This document shows positions 25,493 through 34,500 of a DNA stretch of 64,000 bases, in pieces. The translations under genes were made by a program, and so were the position numbers. Below the pieces are notes generated by a model. The model was not told where the DNA came from and did not search any database. It saw only the letters and a program-made list of their open reading frames with translations. Every line of letters begins with the position of its first letter. Positions within the stretch are counted from its first letter, which is position 1. This DNA comes from a virus. Location: the IMG/VR virus record IMGVR_UViG_3300042298_003235, positions 34,484 to 98,483 of that record. The stretch is one strand, 5' to 3'.

Positions 25493-26224
25493 ATGCCACA
25501 AAATTCTTTTTCAATGCCTGGCTTAAACGAAAATGATATTTTAACCAATAGGTCTTACAGTGGCGATCCACTTCAGGCGGCTGGTAATTTAAGTTATATT
25601 GAATTCATGGCTTTAGTAAAAGCCCTATGGGAAAACGCATATCCTCAAATACCACTTGAGCCAGAAGATGGCGGGCAGTACGCAAGCTATCCAATGATAA
25701 CTTATACATTAGAACTCAAGAGGACCCATACTTCAGAGCCAAAGCCAAGAACTAGACACATGCCTAAAGACGCCGACGAGATCATATACGGTCAAAGGTT
25801 TCAAAATGTCGTAGGGTTTAACGTCTATACTAGAGCCAATAAGGCTGATATACCAGACGATGAAAACCCCGGGTACAGCGGTGCAGACGCAGCAGATAGA
25901 ATAATTGAAGTATTTGAAGACTTCATGATGGAGCATACTCCAGTCTTTAAAAGACTAGGTGCTTCAGAGTTTGTATACTCAAGAAGAATGGCTGACTCTA
26001 AGTCTTCTAGGAACTCTATAGATGTTTGTAAAAGAACAGTCACCTATATGTTGACTACTGAAAAACTTTGGGCTACAACCATATCTAGGATTGAAAAGAT
26101 CATACTCGACATAAGGTCTTATATGGCTACGGAAATGTCAAATACCTTAAAATCTACTCCTGACTATACTGGTACAGAAGTTAATTTAATAGACCTATAT
26201 CAATCTAGTACTCCATCTTATTAA
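25493..26224 (+). CDS. Tail terminator or neck protein (inferred)
   Basis: 243 residues. The core YPMITYTLELKRTHTSEPKPRTRH, then GQRFQNVVGFNVYTRAN, ADRIIEVFEDFMMEHTPVFKRLGASEFVYSRRMAD resembles tail-terminator/tail-completion proteins, which have a strand pair followed by a long helix and a final strand. It sits directly before the sheath promoter, the usual place for a terminator. Assignment is from pattern and position only. Confidence 0.55.
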   Translation: MPQNSFSMPGLNENDILTNRSYSGDPLQAAGNLSYIEFMALVKALWENAYPQIPLEPEDGGQYASYPMITYTLELKRTHTSEPKPRTRHMPKDADEIIYGQRFQNVVGFNVYTRANKADIPDDENPGYSGADAADRIIEVFEDFMMEHTPVFKRLGASEFVYSRRMADSKSSRNSIDVCKRTVTYMLTTEKLWATTISRIEKIILDIRSYMATEMSNTLKSTPDYTGTEVNLIDLYQSSTPSY

Positions 26225-26249
26225 TGTAGTTTGTTTTTATAACTTGCTT

Positions 26250-26260
26250 GTTACTATACT
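26250..26260 (+). promoter_or_regulatory. Promoter -10 candidate (GTTACTATACT) before tail sheath
   Basis: TATACT at 26255-26260 within GTTACTATACT. An untranslated leader of about 40 bases and a strong GGAGG at 26290-26294 precede ATG 26305, as suits a highly expressed sheath gene. Confidence 0.55.
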
Positions 26261-26304
26261 CCATGAGTTAATTTTTAAATATCAATTTTGGAGGTTGAAG
26301 CTAA

Positions 26305-27588
26305 ATGGCTATTCCAGGTGTAAAAACAATAATCAAAGATCGCTTTTATAGCATTTCTCGCTCGGACCTTCCGGTTGGACCTAGAGTAGTTGTAATAGCG
26401 AAAAGAAATACCGCTGCTGGAACTGGAAATGTTCCAGATTTAGACGCTGTCCAAGTGACAAACGAAGCAGATGCGATAACTGCTTTCGGCAATAACTCAG
26501 ACTTGCATCGTGCATTTATTGAATTAGTTGCATCAGGTGCAGAAAGAATCTATATGGTTCCACTGCCATCAAACACTGTTTTTGTTCCAGGTACTTCATC
26601 AGTAACTGCAGACATTACTTCAAGCAGCACAAGCGTTTTCGACGCAGCATTTGAAGCAGCAGAATCAGTTTTGCCAGATATCATTATCCCTTGGGGTCGT
26701 GGTGGCCACCCAACACAATGGGGTGCTACACCTTCTGAAGATACTGGTACTCTTGGCTTCTACGCAGATGACACAGCAACTGTAAATAATTCTATGGCTA
26801 CAAGAGTAGCTAGAAAATGCGCAGACATTTCGCAGAACTCACACCCTTGCTTCGCAGTTATGGGTATTAAGCCTTATCTTGGAGCAAGTGAAGTTATGAC
26901 ACCATCAGTTGTCAGCACCCACTTGGCTTTGACTAATCTTCCAGATAGGAACCAGGACATAGCTGTTACTACAACTGACTCTGCTGGTAACATAATATAT
27001 GTCAGACTTGCCGAAGCAGGTAGGCACTTGTTCGTTGTTGCTTCCGAGCTTATCCCAACAGGCTATAGTTCAACTTGGGGTTACTCAAACGGAGCAGCTT
27101 CATTGGCTGGTACATTAACAAGATTGGCTTCTTATACTTCGCCATCTAACAAAGTACTTTATAATATAACGACAATGAGATATAACCCATCAAGAGTTGC
27201 GCAAGCATCTATTGGTTCTAAGGGAATTAACTCTGTAGCGTTAAACTTTAACAGAGTTCCAATTTTTGCAGAAGGACTTTCTTTTGCAGCAGACACTTCA
27301 GACTACACTAGAATTTCTACTATGAGAATAATAAGCGAGTGCTCCTTGCTTGTTCGTCAAGTATGCCAGAAGTTCGTCGGAGAGGCTTCTACCATTCAAG
27401 TTAGAAACTCAATGGAAACTGCAGTCACATCAGCTCTACGAGGAATGATGCAATTAGGTGCCCTACTCGACGCAGATTTTGCGGTTTCGTATATTGCGAA
27501 CGAGAATAAGGCGGTAATCGACCTTGTAGTAACACCAGCCTTCGAGCTAAAGAGTATCGAAGTGCGTTTATCAGTAAACTTAGCCTAA
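26305..27588 (+). CDS. Tail sheath protein
   Basis: 427 residues. The N-terminus MAIPGVKTIIKDRFYSISRSDLPVGPRVVVIAKR, then DAITAFGNNSDLHRAFIELVASGAERIYMVPL, is the classic start of contractile-tail sheath proteins. The C-terminal part (YTRISTMRIISECSLLVRQVCQKFVGEAST...AVTSALRGMMQLGAL...FELKSIEVRLSVNLA) is the conserved sheath domain. Subunits stack around the tube and contract on infection. GC content and more regular codon use than neighbours fit strong expression. A promoter-like box and a strong ribosome site precede it; the tube gene follows 30 bases later. Confidence 0.95.
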   Translation: MAIPGVKTIIKDRFYSISRSDLPVGPRVVVIAKRNTAAGTGNVPDLDAVQVTNEADAITAFGNNSDLHRAFIELVASGAERIYMVPLPSNTVFVPGTSSVTADITSSSTSVFDAAFEAAESVLPDIIIPWGRGGHPTQWGATPSEDTGTLGFYADDTATVNNSMATRVARKCADISQNSHPCFAVMGIKPYLGASEVMTPSVVSTHLALTNLPDRNQDIAVTTTDSAGNIIYVRLAEAGRHLFVVASELIPTGYSSTWGYSNGAASLAGTLTRLASYTSPSNKVLYNITTMRYNPSRVAQASIGSKGINSVALNFNRVPIFAEGLSFAADTSDYTRISTMRIISECSLLVRQVCQKFVGEASTIQVRNSMETAVTSALRGMMQLGALLDADFAVSYIANENKAVIDLVVTPAFELKSIEVRLSVNLA

Positions 27589-27618
27589 CATAACCGATAA
27601 GAATCACGGAGGGTTCAA

Positions 27619-28308
27619 ATGGCAGGAGAATATTACGACAGTCCAGTTAATAAGTATCTGAATACTTATACTACTTTTTCTGGAGCTGACATTGTAGCAA
27701 CATTTGGTGGAATTGAAATAGGTGCGCTTTCGGGCATAACTTTTTCTGTCACCAGAGAAAAGGCACCAATTTATACCATGGGTTCACCAAACCCTAGATC
27801 TTTTTCTAGAGGAAAACGTGGTATCGCTGGATCATTAATCTTTACAGTTTTTGACAGACCAGCACTGTACACCATGCTTGATAAGCACCACAACACACCA
27901 GACGAGATGAAGTTCTTCACAAGAGCCCATAACACTCTTCCTGGAGACACTAACCATAGAAGAGGCATTGCAGAATTTACAGATCAGACAAGAGACGTAA
28001 CAAGCAAGGTTCCATTCTACGCAGACCAAATACCACCTTTCGACATAACAATTACTTTTGTTAACGAATATGGTCAGGCAGCTGCAAGATCAATCTATGG
28101 TTGCGAACTTCTTAACGAAGGCTCTGGTGCATCGATGGACGATATAGTTATAGAAGAAACTATGACATATGTCGCTAGAGAACTTGGCCCTATGTACAAG
28201 ATTGCGAATGACCAGTTATTCAGGATGAATTCGGAAAATCTTGGTGATATAATTTCAAAGGACGCAGTTAAGCAATCGAAGCTTAACCCTGATATCATTA
28301 GACCATAG
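27619..28308 (+). CDS. Tail tube protein
   Basis: 229 residues; GGAGG lies upstream of ATG 27619. Key blocks are SGADIVATFGGIEIGALSGITFSVTREKAPIYTMGSPNPRSFSRGKRGIAGSLIFTVFDRPALY, then PPFDITITFVNEYGQAAARSIYGCELLNEGSGASMDD and EETMTYVARELGP. The order after the sheath, the size and the two-half strand layout match tail tube proteins that polymerise into the inner tube. Two related proteins follow. A strong hairpin comes just after the stop. Confidence 0.85.
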   Translation: MAGEYYDSPVNKYLNTYTTFSGADIVATFGGIEIGALSGITFSVTREKAPIYTMGSPNPRSFSRGKRGIAGSLIFTVFDRPALYTMLDKHHNTPDEMKFFTRAHNTLPGDTNHRRGIAEFTDQTRDVTSKVPFYADQIPPFDITITFVNEYGQAAARSIYGCELLNEGSGASMDDIVIEETMTYVARELGPMYKIANDQLFRMNSENLGDIISKDAVKQSKLNPDIIRP

Positions 28309-28344
28309 CACTAATACAACTTCTTAGTTGTTTAAGAATAGTTT

Positions 28345-28389
28345 GGGGCAAGTGTAGGGAGTACGCTCTCTGCGCTTGCCCCTTTTCTT
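28345..28389 (+). terminator. Rho-independent terminator after tail tube gene
   Basis: A stem of 17 pairs (7 GC-rich outer pairs GGGGCAA/TTGCCCC plus 10 inner pairs, some G-T) closes a TACG loop at 28362-28365, followed by TTTTCTT. A weaker hairpin TTCTTA/TAAGAA lies just upstream at 28321-28338. It should end or reduce transcription after the abundant sheath and tube genes. Confidence 0.85.
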
Positions 28390-28406
28390 AAGGAGAAACA
28401 AATACA

Positions 28407-29204
28407 ATGCCGCAAGTACCAATCCCGAATACTGGGTCATTCAGGCCACTTGAGCAATACACTAGCGGTATAACTATACCATCTCAAATAGATATAGCTC
28501 AAATAAACAAAACTACAAGAGACAGTCTTTACGAAGACAGCGTTAAAAAGTATAGAAGAGAAAAGAATCTTCCAGATCCATTTTCAAATATGTCGTTTGC
28601 TGGCGTGGATATATCAGCCACCATGGTCATACCGGATATGGCAGAAGATGGCAATCTAAATAATCAAGGCGACGTCATAGAGTTAGCTGAACTCCAAACA
28701 ATATCTTACTCGATGCATAGAGAGAACACGCCAGTTAGAACATTGGGACACGTCAACCCAAGAGGTTTTGTAAAGGGCCCTAGAACAATTGCTGGGTCAT
28801 TAATATTTACAGTATTTAACGAGTATGCTTTCTATAGAATAAAGCAATTTAAAAGAAAGCTTTCTATGCTGGGGTATTCTCCTTTAGCAGACATGCTTCC
28901 ACCTTTTGATATAGTATTAACGTTCTTTAACGAACATGGTTTGTATGGAAAAATGAAAATATTTGGTTTGACTATAATCGACGAAGGACAAACAATGTCT
29001 GTAGATGACCTTATTACAGAACAAACTTATACATATATGGCTAGAGGCATACAGCCACTTGTCCATTACGACCCAGACGATAGCTTCACCTATCCTGACG
29101 AAATTGAAAAGAGAGTAAACTCTGCTATAATATCTCAAGGCTTCTTTGGAGATAAAGCAAGAGAATACCATAACGTTATTGATAAAACAATACCTCTAAG
29201 TTAG
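28407..29204 (+). CDS. Tail tube-like protein, paralogue 2
   Basis: 265 residues; AAGGAG lies upstream of ATG 28407. It shares with the tube protein ISYSMHRENTPVRTLGHVNPRGFVKGPRTIAGSLIFTVFN, PPFDIVLTFFNEHG and SVDDLITEQTYTYMARGI. The N-terminal 70 residues are extra. It lies behind the terminator, so it should be made in lower amounts than the main tube protein. A tube-baseplate or tube-initiator adaptor is a reasonable guess. Confidence 0.75.
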   Translation: MPQVPIPNTGSFRPLEQYTSGITIPSQIDIAQINKTTRDSLYEDSVKKYRREKNLPDPFSNMSFAGVDISATMVIPDMAEDGNLNNQGDVIELAELQTISYSMHRENTPVRTLGHVNPRGFVKGPRTIAGSLIFTVFNEYAFYRIKQFKRKLSMLGYSPLADMLPPFDIVLTFFNEHGLYGKMKIFGLTIIDEGQTMSVDDLITEQTYTYMARGIQPLVHYDPDDSFTYPDEIEKRVNSAIISQGFFGDKAREYHNVIDKTIPLS

Positions 29205-29212
29205 GAAGACAA

Positions 29213-30283
29213 ATGCCGGAAAATAACAGGGGTCCATACAGGCCTTTTAGTGGTTATATACCAGACGGAGTAATATCTAGAAATGGCATAAAAAGAGGCT
29301 TTCCCTTTGCCGATAGTTCTTTTGATCCTTTAGACAAAGACATTGATTTAAAATGGGCAGGTACTTCTAGAGAAGATAGGAATTTTAGTAATTATTTTGA
29401 TTATTATTTTTCTGGAGAAGACGTTAAGGTCTATATAGATGGATTGTTTGATCCAGGCGACGAGCTAGATATTTCTAGTATGACATTCTCTATCAAGCAA
29501 GAGAAGCAGCCGTTGTATGGTTTTTGGTCTTACAACTACGATGCTATAATGTATGGTGCTAGAATCGTAGCAGGCAACCTTGCTGTGTACTCTAGGTACC
29601 CAAGAAGAATGACTGATCTTTTAGAAAAGGCTGCAAGAGTCAGATCGGAAAGCGTTGGTAAGAGAGTATCAGCTGATAAAGCAAATGTTATATCTGTTCT
29701 TTCTTCTTCTGGAGAAAGCGCAGAAGATGAAGCAAATATATTAAAGTACTGGGCAAGAAGCCAATTAGACAGAATTACATACGACCCAGCAAAAGTTGCT
29801 AATTCTCCATCAGACGATAAGCATATCTTTAGCGCGCATCCACCTTTCAATATAATAATTATATATGGTATTCAAGAAAACGGTTTAGTTAACAAAGGTG
29901 CAACGCAAGCTCCTAACAACGCAAACCCGCCTGACAACCATGATAGACTACTTTCTACAGATTACAATACCAGGTTAACTAAGATAAGTAATCAAGTAAC
30001 TCCAATGAAAATTGTTTTACAAAATGTACAATTGCTGAGCATGTCTACTGGCTATGACACAAGCGGTGCGCCCTTGCAAGAAGGCTACGAGTTTATAGCA
30101 AGAGACATTTACTACACGGCTGCTGATGGATCAAGCAATCCACTGCAAAACATAGTTCAAGACCCAACTGGAGTCAACGCAAATGGTGGGGCAAACCAGG
30201 CGACTCCAAACACCCATACTAGCGGAACTGGTTCTGGTTTAAACGGAAGCACCGAAAGAGGAAATAACCCATTTTTTGGTTAG
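29213..30283 (+). CDS. Tail tube-like protein, paralogue 3, divergent
   Basis: 356 residues. Shared tube features are FSGEDVKVYIDGLFDPGDELDISSMTFSIKQEKQPLYGFWSYNYDAIMYGARIVAGNLAVYS, then HPPFNIIIIYGIQENG, and EGYEFIARDIYYTA near the end. A long insertion with charged helices (about residues 135-185) separates the two halves. The C-terminal 50 residues are Gly/Asn/Thr-rich and likely disordered. With the two preceding genes it gives three tube-fold paralogues in a row. Probably a tube cap or baseplate-hub adaptor. Confidence 0.7.
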   Translation: MPENNRGPYRPFSGYIPDGVISRNGIKRGFPFADSSFDPLDKDIDLKWAGTSREDRNFSNYFDYYFSGEDVKVYIDGLFDPGDELDISSMTFSIKQEKQPLYGFWSYNYDAIMYGARIVAGNLAVYSRYPRRMTDLLEKAARVRSESVGKRVSADKANVISVLSSSGESAEDEANILKYWARSQLDRITYDPAKVANSPSDDKHIFSAHPPFNIIIIYGIQENGLVNKGATQAPNNANPPDNHDRLLSTDYNTRLTKISNQVTPMKIVLQNVQLLSMSTGYDTSGAPLQEGYEFIARDIYYTAADGSSNPLQNIVQDPTGVNANGGANQATPNTHTSGTGSGLNGSTERGNNPFFG

Positions 30284-30302
30284 ATAATGATACAATTAGT
30301 GT

Positions 30303-30310
30303 GGTATGAT
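30303..30310 (+). promoter_or_regulatory. Extended -10 promoter candidate (TGGTATGAT)
   Basis: TGGTATGAT at 30302-30310 in the gap before the chaperone genes; weaker than TATAAT. AGGAG at 30339-30343 precedes ATG 30352. Confidence 0.4.
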
Positions 30311-30351
30311 GATAGAATATAAAACAAATGTCTATGACAGGAGAAAAGATA

Positions 30352-30852
30352 ATGGCAAACCAAAGAAAAGTTTCAGTTGAACCAAATGATCAGATTCCAG
30401 CAGAGATGCTTGAAGACGACGCGATGGTTATGGAACAAGATGATTTTTCGGATTTAGAAGAAGAAGAAAACAAAGAGGTTGAAGATCTTCCTGATGACGA
30501 AGAGATTTGGCCAGGTGGACCAACAGCAGGTTTAATTAAAATTTGGAAGAAAGAGCATGGCGAAGTATACGTTACTTCCTTGTCTTTTGAAAAGCATATA
30601 GTATGGAGAACTTTAACCAGAATAGAGTACAAGCACTTGGTTAAGAAGATGGAGCAGCTCGTCGCTGCTGGCCAACTGTCATCTGCAGAAGCAAACATGT
30701 GGAACGAAGAATCAATTGCTGAAATATGCATCCTGTTCCCTTCATTTGACAAGGCAGCGATCACCAAGGAAATGGCCGGAATGCCCTCTCTAATCTCCCA
30801 GGAAGTCCTAGAAGCTTCAGGCTTTGTCGCTCTAGAGGTTCGTCAATTATAA
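30352..30852 (+). CDS. Tail assembly chaperone 1 (inferred)
   Basis: 166 residues from ATG 30352, chosen for AGGAG eight bases upstream over an ATG eight codons earlier. The N-terminal 55 residues are strongly acidic and likely disordered. The rest (TAGLIKIWKKEHGEVYVTSLSFEKHIVWRTLTRIEYKHLVKKME) is similar in layout to the next gene. A pair of related small proteins just upstream of the giant tail genes is where tail assembly chaperones lie. Here the pair is two separate genes. Confidence 0.65.
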   Translation: MANQRKVSVEPNDQIPAEMLEDDAMVMEQDDFSDLEEEENKEVEDLPDDEEIWPGGPTAGLIKIWKKEHGEVYVTSLSFEKHIVWRTLTRIEYKHLVKKMEQLVAAGQLSSAEANMWNEESIAEICILFPSFDKAAITKEMAGMPSLISQEVLEASGFVALEVRQL

Positions 30853-30859
30853 TTTTAAA

Positions 30860-31489
30860 ATGCTTGAACCTAAAGAGATTGTAGAAATTAGAAAAAAGTA
30901 CGGTCCAATATTTTCAACAGAAATTAAAGGCCAAACTGTATTCTTTAGAGAGCTAACTTTTTCTGAGTTTGATGACATCATTGCCTACCAGGATTTAGAC
31001 GGTGGATCTTCTATTGATTCAGAAGATTCAATTATAACGACGGCTGTAGTTTATCCTGAAAACTTTAATGTAGACAAGCTTCCAGCAGGAATTGTTTCAA
31101 CATTAGCTACTCAGATTCTTGATATTTCAGGGTTCAATAGCGCAAAGACTGCAAAAAATATCCTAGAAGAAAAAAGAGCTGAATCAGGACAAGTAAGAAC
31201 TTTAATGAAGGCCTTTGTTCTCGCTACTATAAGTACATACAAGCCCGAAGATCTTGATAATATGACGTACTCTCAGTTAGCTGATAAAGTTGCATTGTCT
31301 GAAAAAATTATAGAGATAACACAAGCAATGCATTCGATACAACCAAATGATCTTAAGTTGCAATTAATAGACCCAGAAGAAGAAGTAAATAAAGCTAAGC
31401 AATCCGCAGCGAGACACAATGCTTCCAAGCTAGAAGGCGCTGCTGATTACGAGGATCCAATTGCACAAAAACTTTGGGGAATGAAGTAA
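30860..31489 (+). CDS. Tail assembly chaperone 2 (inferred)
   Basis: 209 residues, starting seven bases after the previous stop. The N-terminal block EIVEIRKKYGPIFSTEIKGQTVFFRELTFSEFDDIIAY parallels the block of chaperone 1, which supports common origin. The C-terminal part is helical (KAKQSAARHNASKLEGAADYEDPIAQKLWGMK). No slippery heptamer joins the two genes. Function is inferred from position before the tape-measure-size genes. Confidence 0.65.
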   Translation: MLEPKEIVEIRKKYGPIFSTEIKGQTVFFRELTFSEFDDIIAYQDLDGGSSIDSEDSIITTAVVYPENFNVDKLPAGIVSTLATQILDISGFNSAKTAKNILEEKRAESGQVRTLMKAFVLATISTYKPEDLDNMTYSQLADKVALSEKIIEITQAMHSIQPNDLKLQLIDPEEEVNKAKQSAARHNASKLEGAADYEDPIAQKLWGMK

Positions 31490-31506
31490 CACAACGGAGG
31501 AAAGTT

Positions 31507-34500
31507 TTGATACGTGATAAAGGCCCATTAAGTAGCTTAGGGCATGGCGTTACATCAAGGGACATACCTCTCGATGAGGGGGAAACTGAGGGCCCAAGTG
31601 CTAACTCCGGTGCTATAGCCAAAAGACTTAATGGGCACCCCTTTGCCAAATTTATAGCAACAAACATCGCTACGGTTGTCGCAACTGGCGCTTCAGCAAT
31701 GCTGGTAAAAAAGGGTGGTCTAAAGCTAGCTAAGACAATAGATGATGCCGCAAGAGCTACAAGAGCCACAGGAGGGACAAGCCACGCTACTAGATTGGTA
31801 GAAAGCGTAGGCGAACTTAGGAAGGTCATGGACACCCTTCAGGGTATTTCCAGGTCCGTAGGCGAAGGTGTTGACCCTGACTATTTTTATAAAAACTTAG
31901 TTTTAGAAACAGCAGAAGGTGGACTTACAACAGGTTATTCTGATGCCTTAAAGAACACAAGATTTGGGATGCACTTTTCCCAGCAAGAGATTAGAGACGC
32001 TGCTAGAGGGCTGACTAGCGAACCAGCTGCTATATGGGCTCATAGGGATGAGGTACAGCAAAGGTTAGTTGGCCTTGGTAGAAGACTACCTTACACTCTC
32101 CCAGCAATGTATGTAACTCAAAGAGGTTTTATCGACCCTCTGTTTGGGGATAACGAACAAAAAAGTAAAGTCAATTGGTATAACCCTGTCGACGTTGTTG
32201 CTGACTTTGCTAAACAATCTGTTCTTAACACCCTTTCAATATTGGGACCACAAGAGTTAGCTGGTGCAGCAACAAGCACAGCAAAAAGAGCTTTAAGTAC
32301 AAAATTATATAGTTCAGCAACAACTCCTTTCCAAGAAAAATTGCAAAGAAGATTTGTAGATCTTAATACTATCCTTGGTGAAGTTGGTAATGATCTAGTT
32401 AGTATAACTGACAAGGTGATAAGAGGGTCAACTCAATTTTCTGGTGCATTCAACAGAGCATCAATCGCAGCAAGGCAAGACCAACCCGAGCAATTACAAG
32501 TTTTTAAAAGCGTTAGAGCTGGAGTAAGAGAAGCCAGAGAACGTAATGCACCGTTTGCCCAAATAGCAAAAGAGGCATTCATTGGAAGAAACGCAGAAGG
32601 CCCAGGCCAGTATGGTTTGATAGACGCAATGCCTGCGATGAGAGGATTTAGAAGCGGTTTTTCTGAATTCAATTCAAGATTTAAAATCATGGGGCAAGGT
32701 TACGATGTCGTAACAAAAGCTATAACTTACGACAAAGCAATAGCTAAAACAAAAGGCATTCAGAACAAAGGCAGCCTTGGTGATGACGTAGCAGATAAGC
32801 TTGCAAAGAGTTCTTTAGGGACAGCAATAGAGGAAATACAAAACCAACACTCTAGTAGACTGTCTAATTTTGCAAGCACAGTTGAAGGATGGATGGGTGG
32901 AAAAAATGTTTATGGTTCTAGGTTTAGAAAATCCGGAAGTGAATTTTATAATAAATTAGTTGAAAAAGAATTTAGAAGTCAAGTAGAGAAACATTTAGTT
33001 AACGAAGGTGCTAGCGAAAAAGGCGCAAAGTTATTTTCAACTCAAGTCCAAGTTAAGAACATCCCTGTTGCCGGAAAAGGCAAAGACATATCGCAAATAT
33101 TTAGCATAGGCAAAGACCCTATCTTTAAAGAAGGCCCAGACTTTTTCCAAGAGCTGGCAACACGTGCAGCAACAATAAAGGGCTTACAGCCAGATAGTGG
33201 CCTAAGCGGCGATGTACTTGAAAGGGCATTAAAGAACGCTAACTCGCAATTTGCGAATAAAGAATTCCAAAAAAATCTTACAGCTAAAATTAACTCTCAA
33301 TGGAACACTTTATATAATGAAAATTTAATAGGTCATACCCAAGGTCTTTTTAAACCACAAAAACAAGCGTATGAAGCTTTTGCTGGAAAACTTTCTGTAG
33401 ATCAAAAAGAATATCTACAAAGACAATCAGCAGACATTTTAGGTATTAAGCTTTTAGATACAAATGGAAAAAGAATATCAAATGATATTATAAAAACCCA
33501 GTTAGCAAGAAACGGAATAGATGCTAACAACTTTAGTTCACTAAAGGCTTTCTTAATACAAAATAAAAAAATGTCTGGACCAAGCTTATCTGGTGGATTT
33601 AATATCTTTGGACTTAAGCAAGTTGGTTTTGATGAGGCTAGACAAAAAGGATTCTTTGACTATCTTTCGGAGAGACAAAAAACAATATTAAATGACGTTA
33701 ATAGGCAATCAGCTATTAACGATCCAATATCTAACTCTATAGGACATTCAAGCATAGAAGGCCTTTACTCAAGTAGGTCTGGCAAGATACTCGATACTAC
33801 AAAGCTTACCGGCACGATTAGATCTCTCGGTAACTTCTTTGCTAGCGAATTTGAAATACCAATTGTTCACATTAGTCCAAAAAGTATTTTTGGTCTTCAA
33901 CAAATGCAAGAAATGGGCAAAAAGTCTCCTTTGCATTTTGTCCCAGGTGGTGGTGTCCAGCCGTTTGGTGATATGGCTAAACAAACGGACGCAGACTTCT
34001 TTATATATCAAACTAAAAGATCATTTTTTAGAAAAACAAAAGGAGAAGTAACAGCCTACTCTACTGATGTAGAAGGTGTAACAACTGCAAATAAATTGCA
34101 AGGTTATTATCGTCCCATAAATAATCTTAGCGAAGGCTTGATGGCAAGACAAGCTCGCTACGCTTCTGGTTTAATGAATCCAGAAGGAGAAAAAAATCCA
34201 ATAAGGTCTTTAATTTCTGACTTTAAAGAAGGAAGGCCATTATCTTTAAGTAAGAGAATAAAGTCAGCTTTAGATATAGCAGAAGATCAACCAAGTTCAA
34301 TTCCTGGTTTATTGTCTAGATTTGCAAGAAGAAAAACAGACATAGAAAACCCAACCGTTTTAGCCAGCTTGCTTGGCTCAAAAACTGGCAAAGCTACCAT
34401 AGGCAAAAACGAGCTGACATTAAATACAAATAGGGTTTTTGATGCAGCTGGTAAAGCGATAGAAGCAGAAACTACATTTAGCGTTACTGACCAAGCTGGA

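Noticed and set aside
5425-30351. tRNA gene (especially one with a TCCG anticodon) in the intergenic gaps
   Set aside because: The gaps of 65-99 bases were read for acceptor stems and the TTCRA loop and none was seen. Such a tRNA would have to lie outside this window.
31474-31506. Earlier start for the giant gene at 31507
   Set aside because: The extension would overlap the previous gene's stop, cross an in-frame CGG, and hide the GGAGG that sits correctly before TTG 31507.
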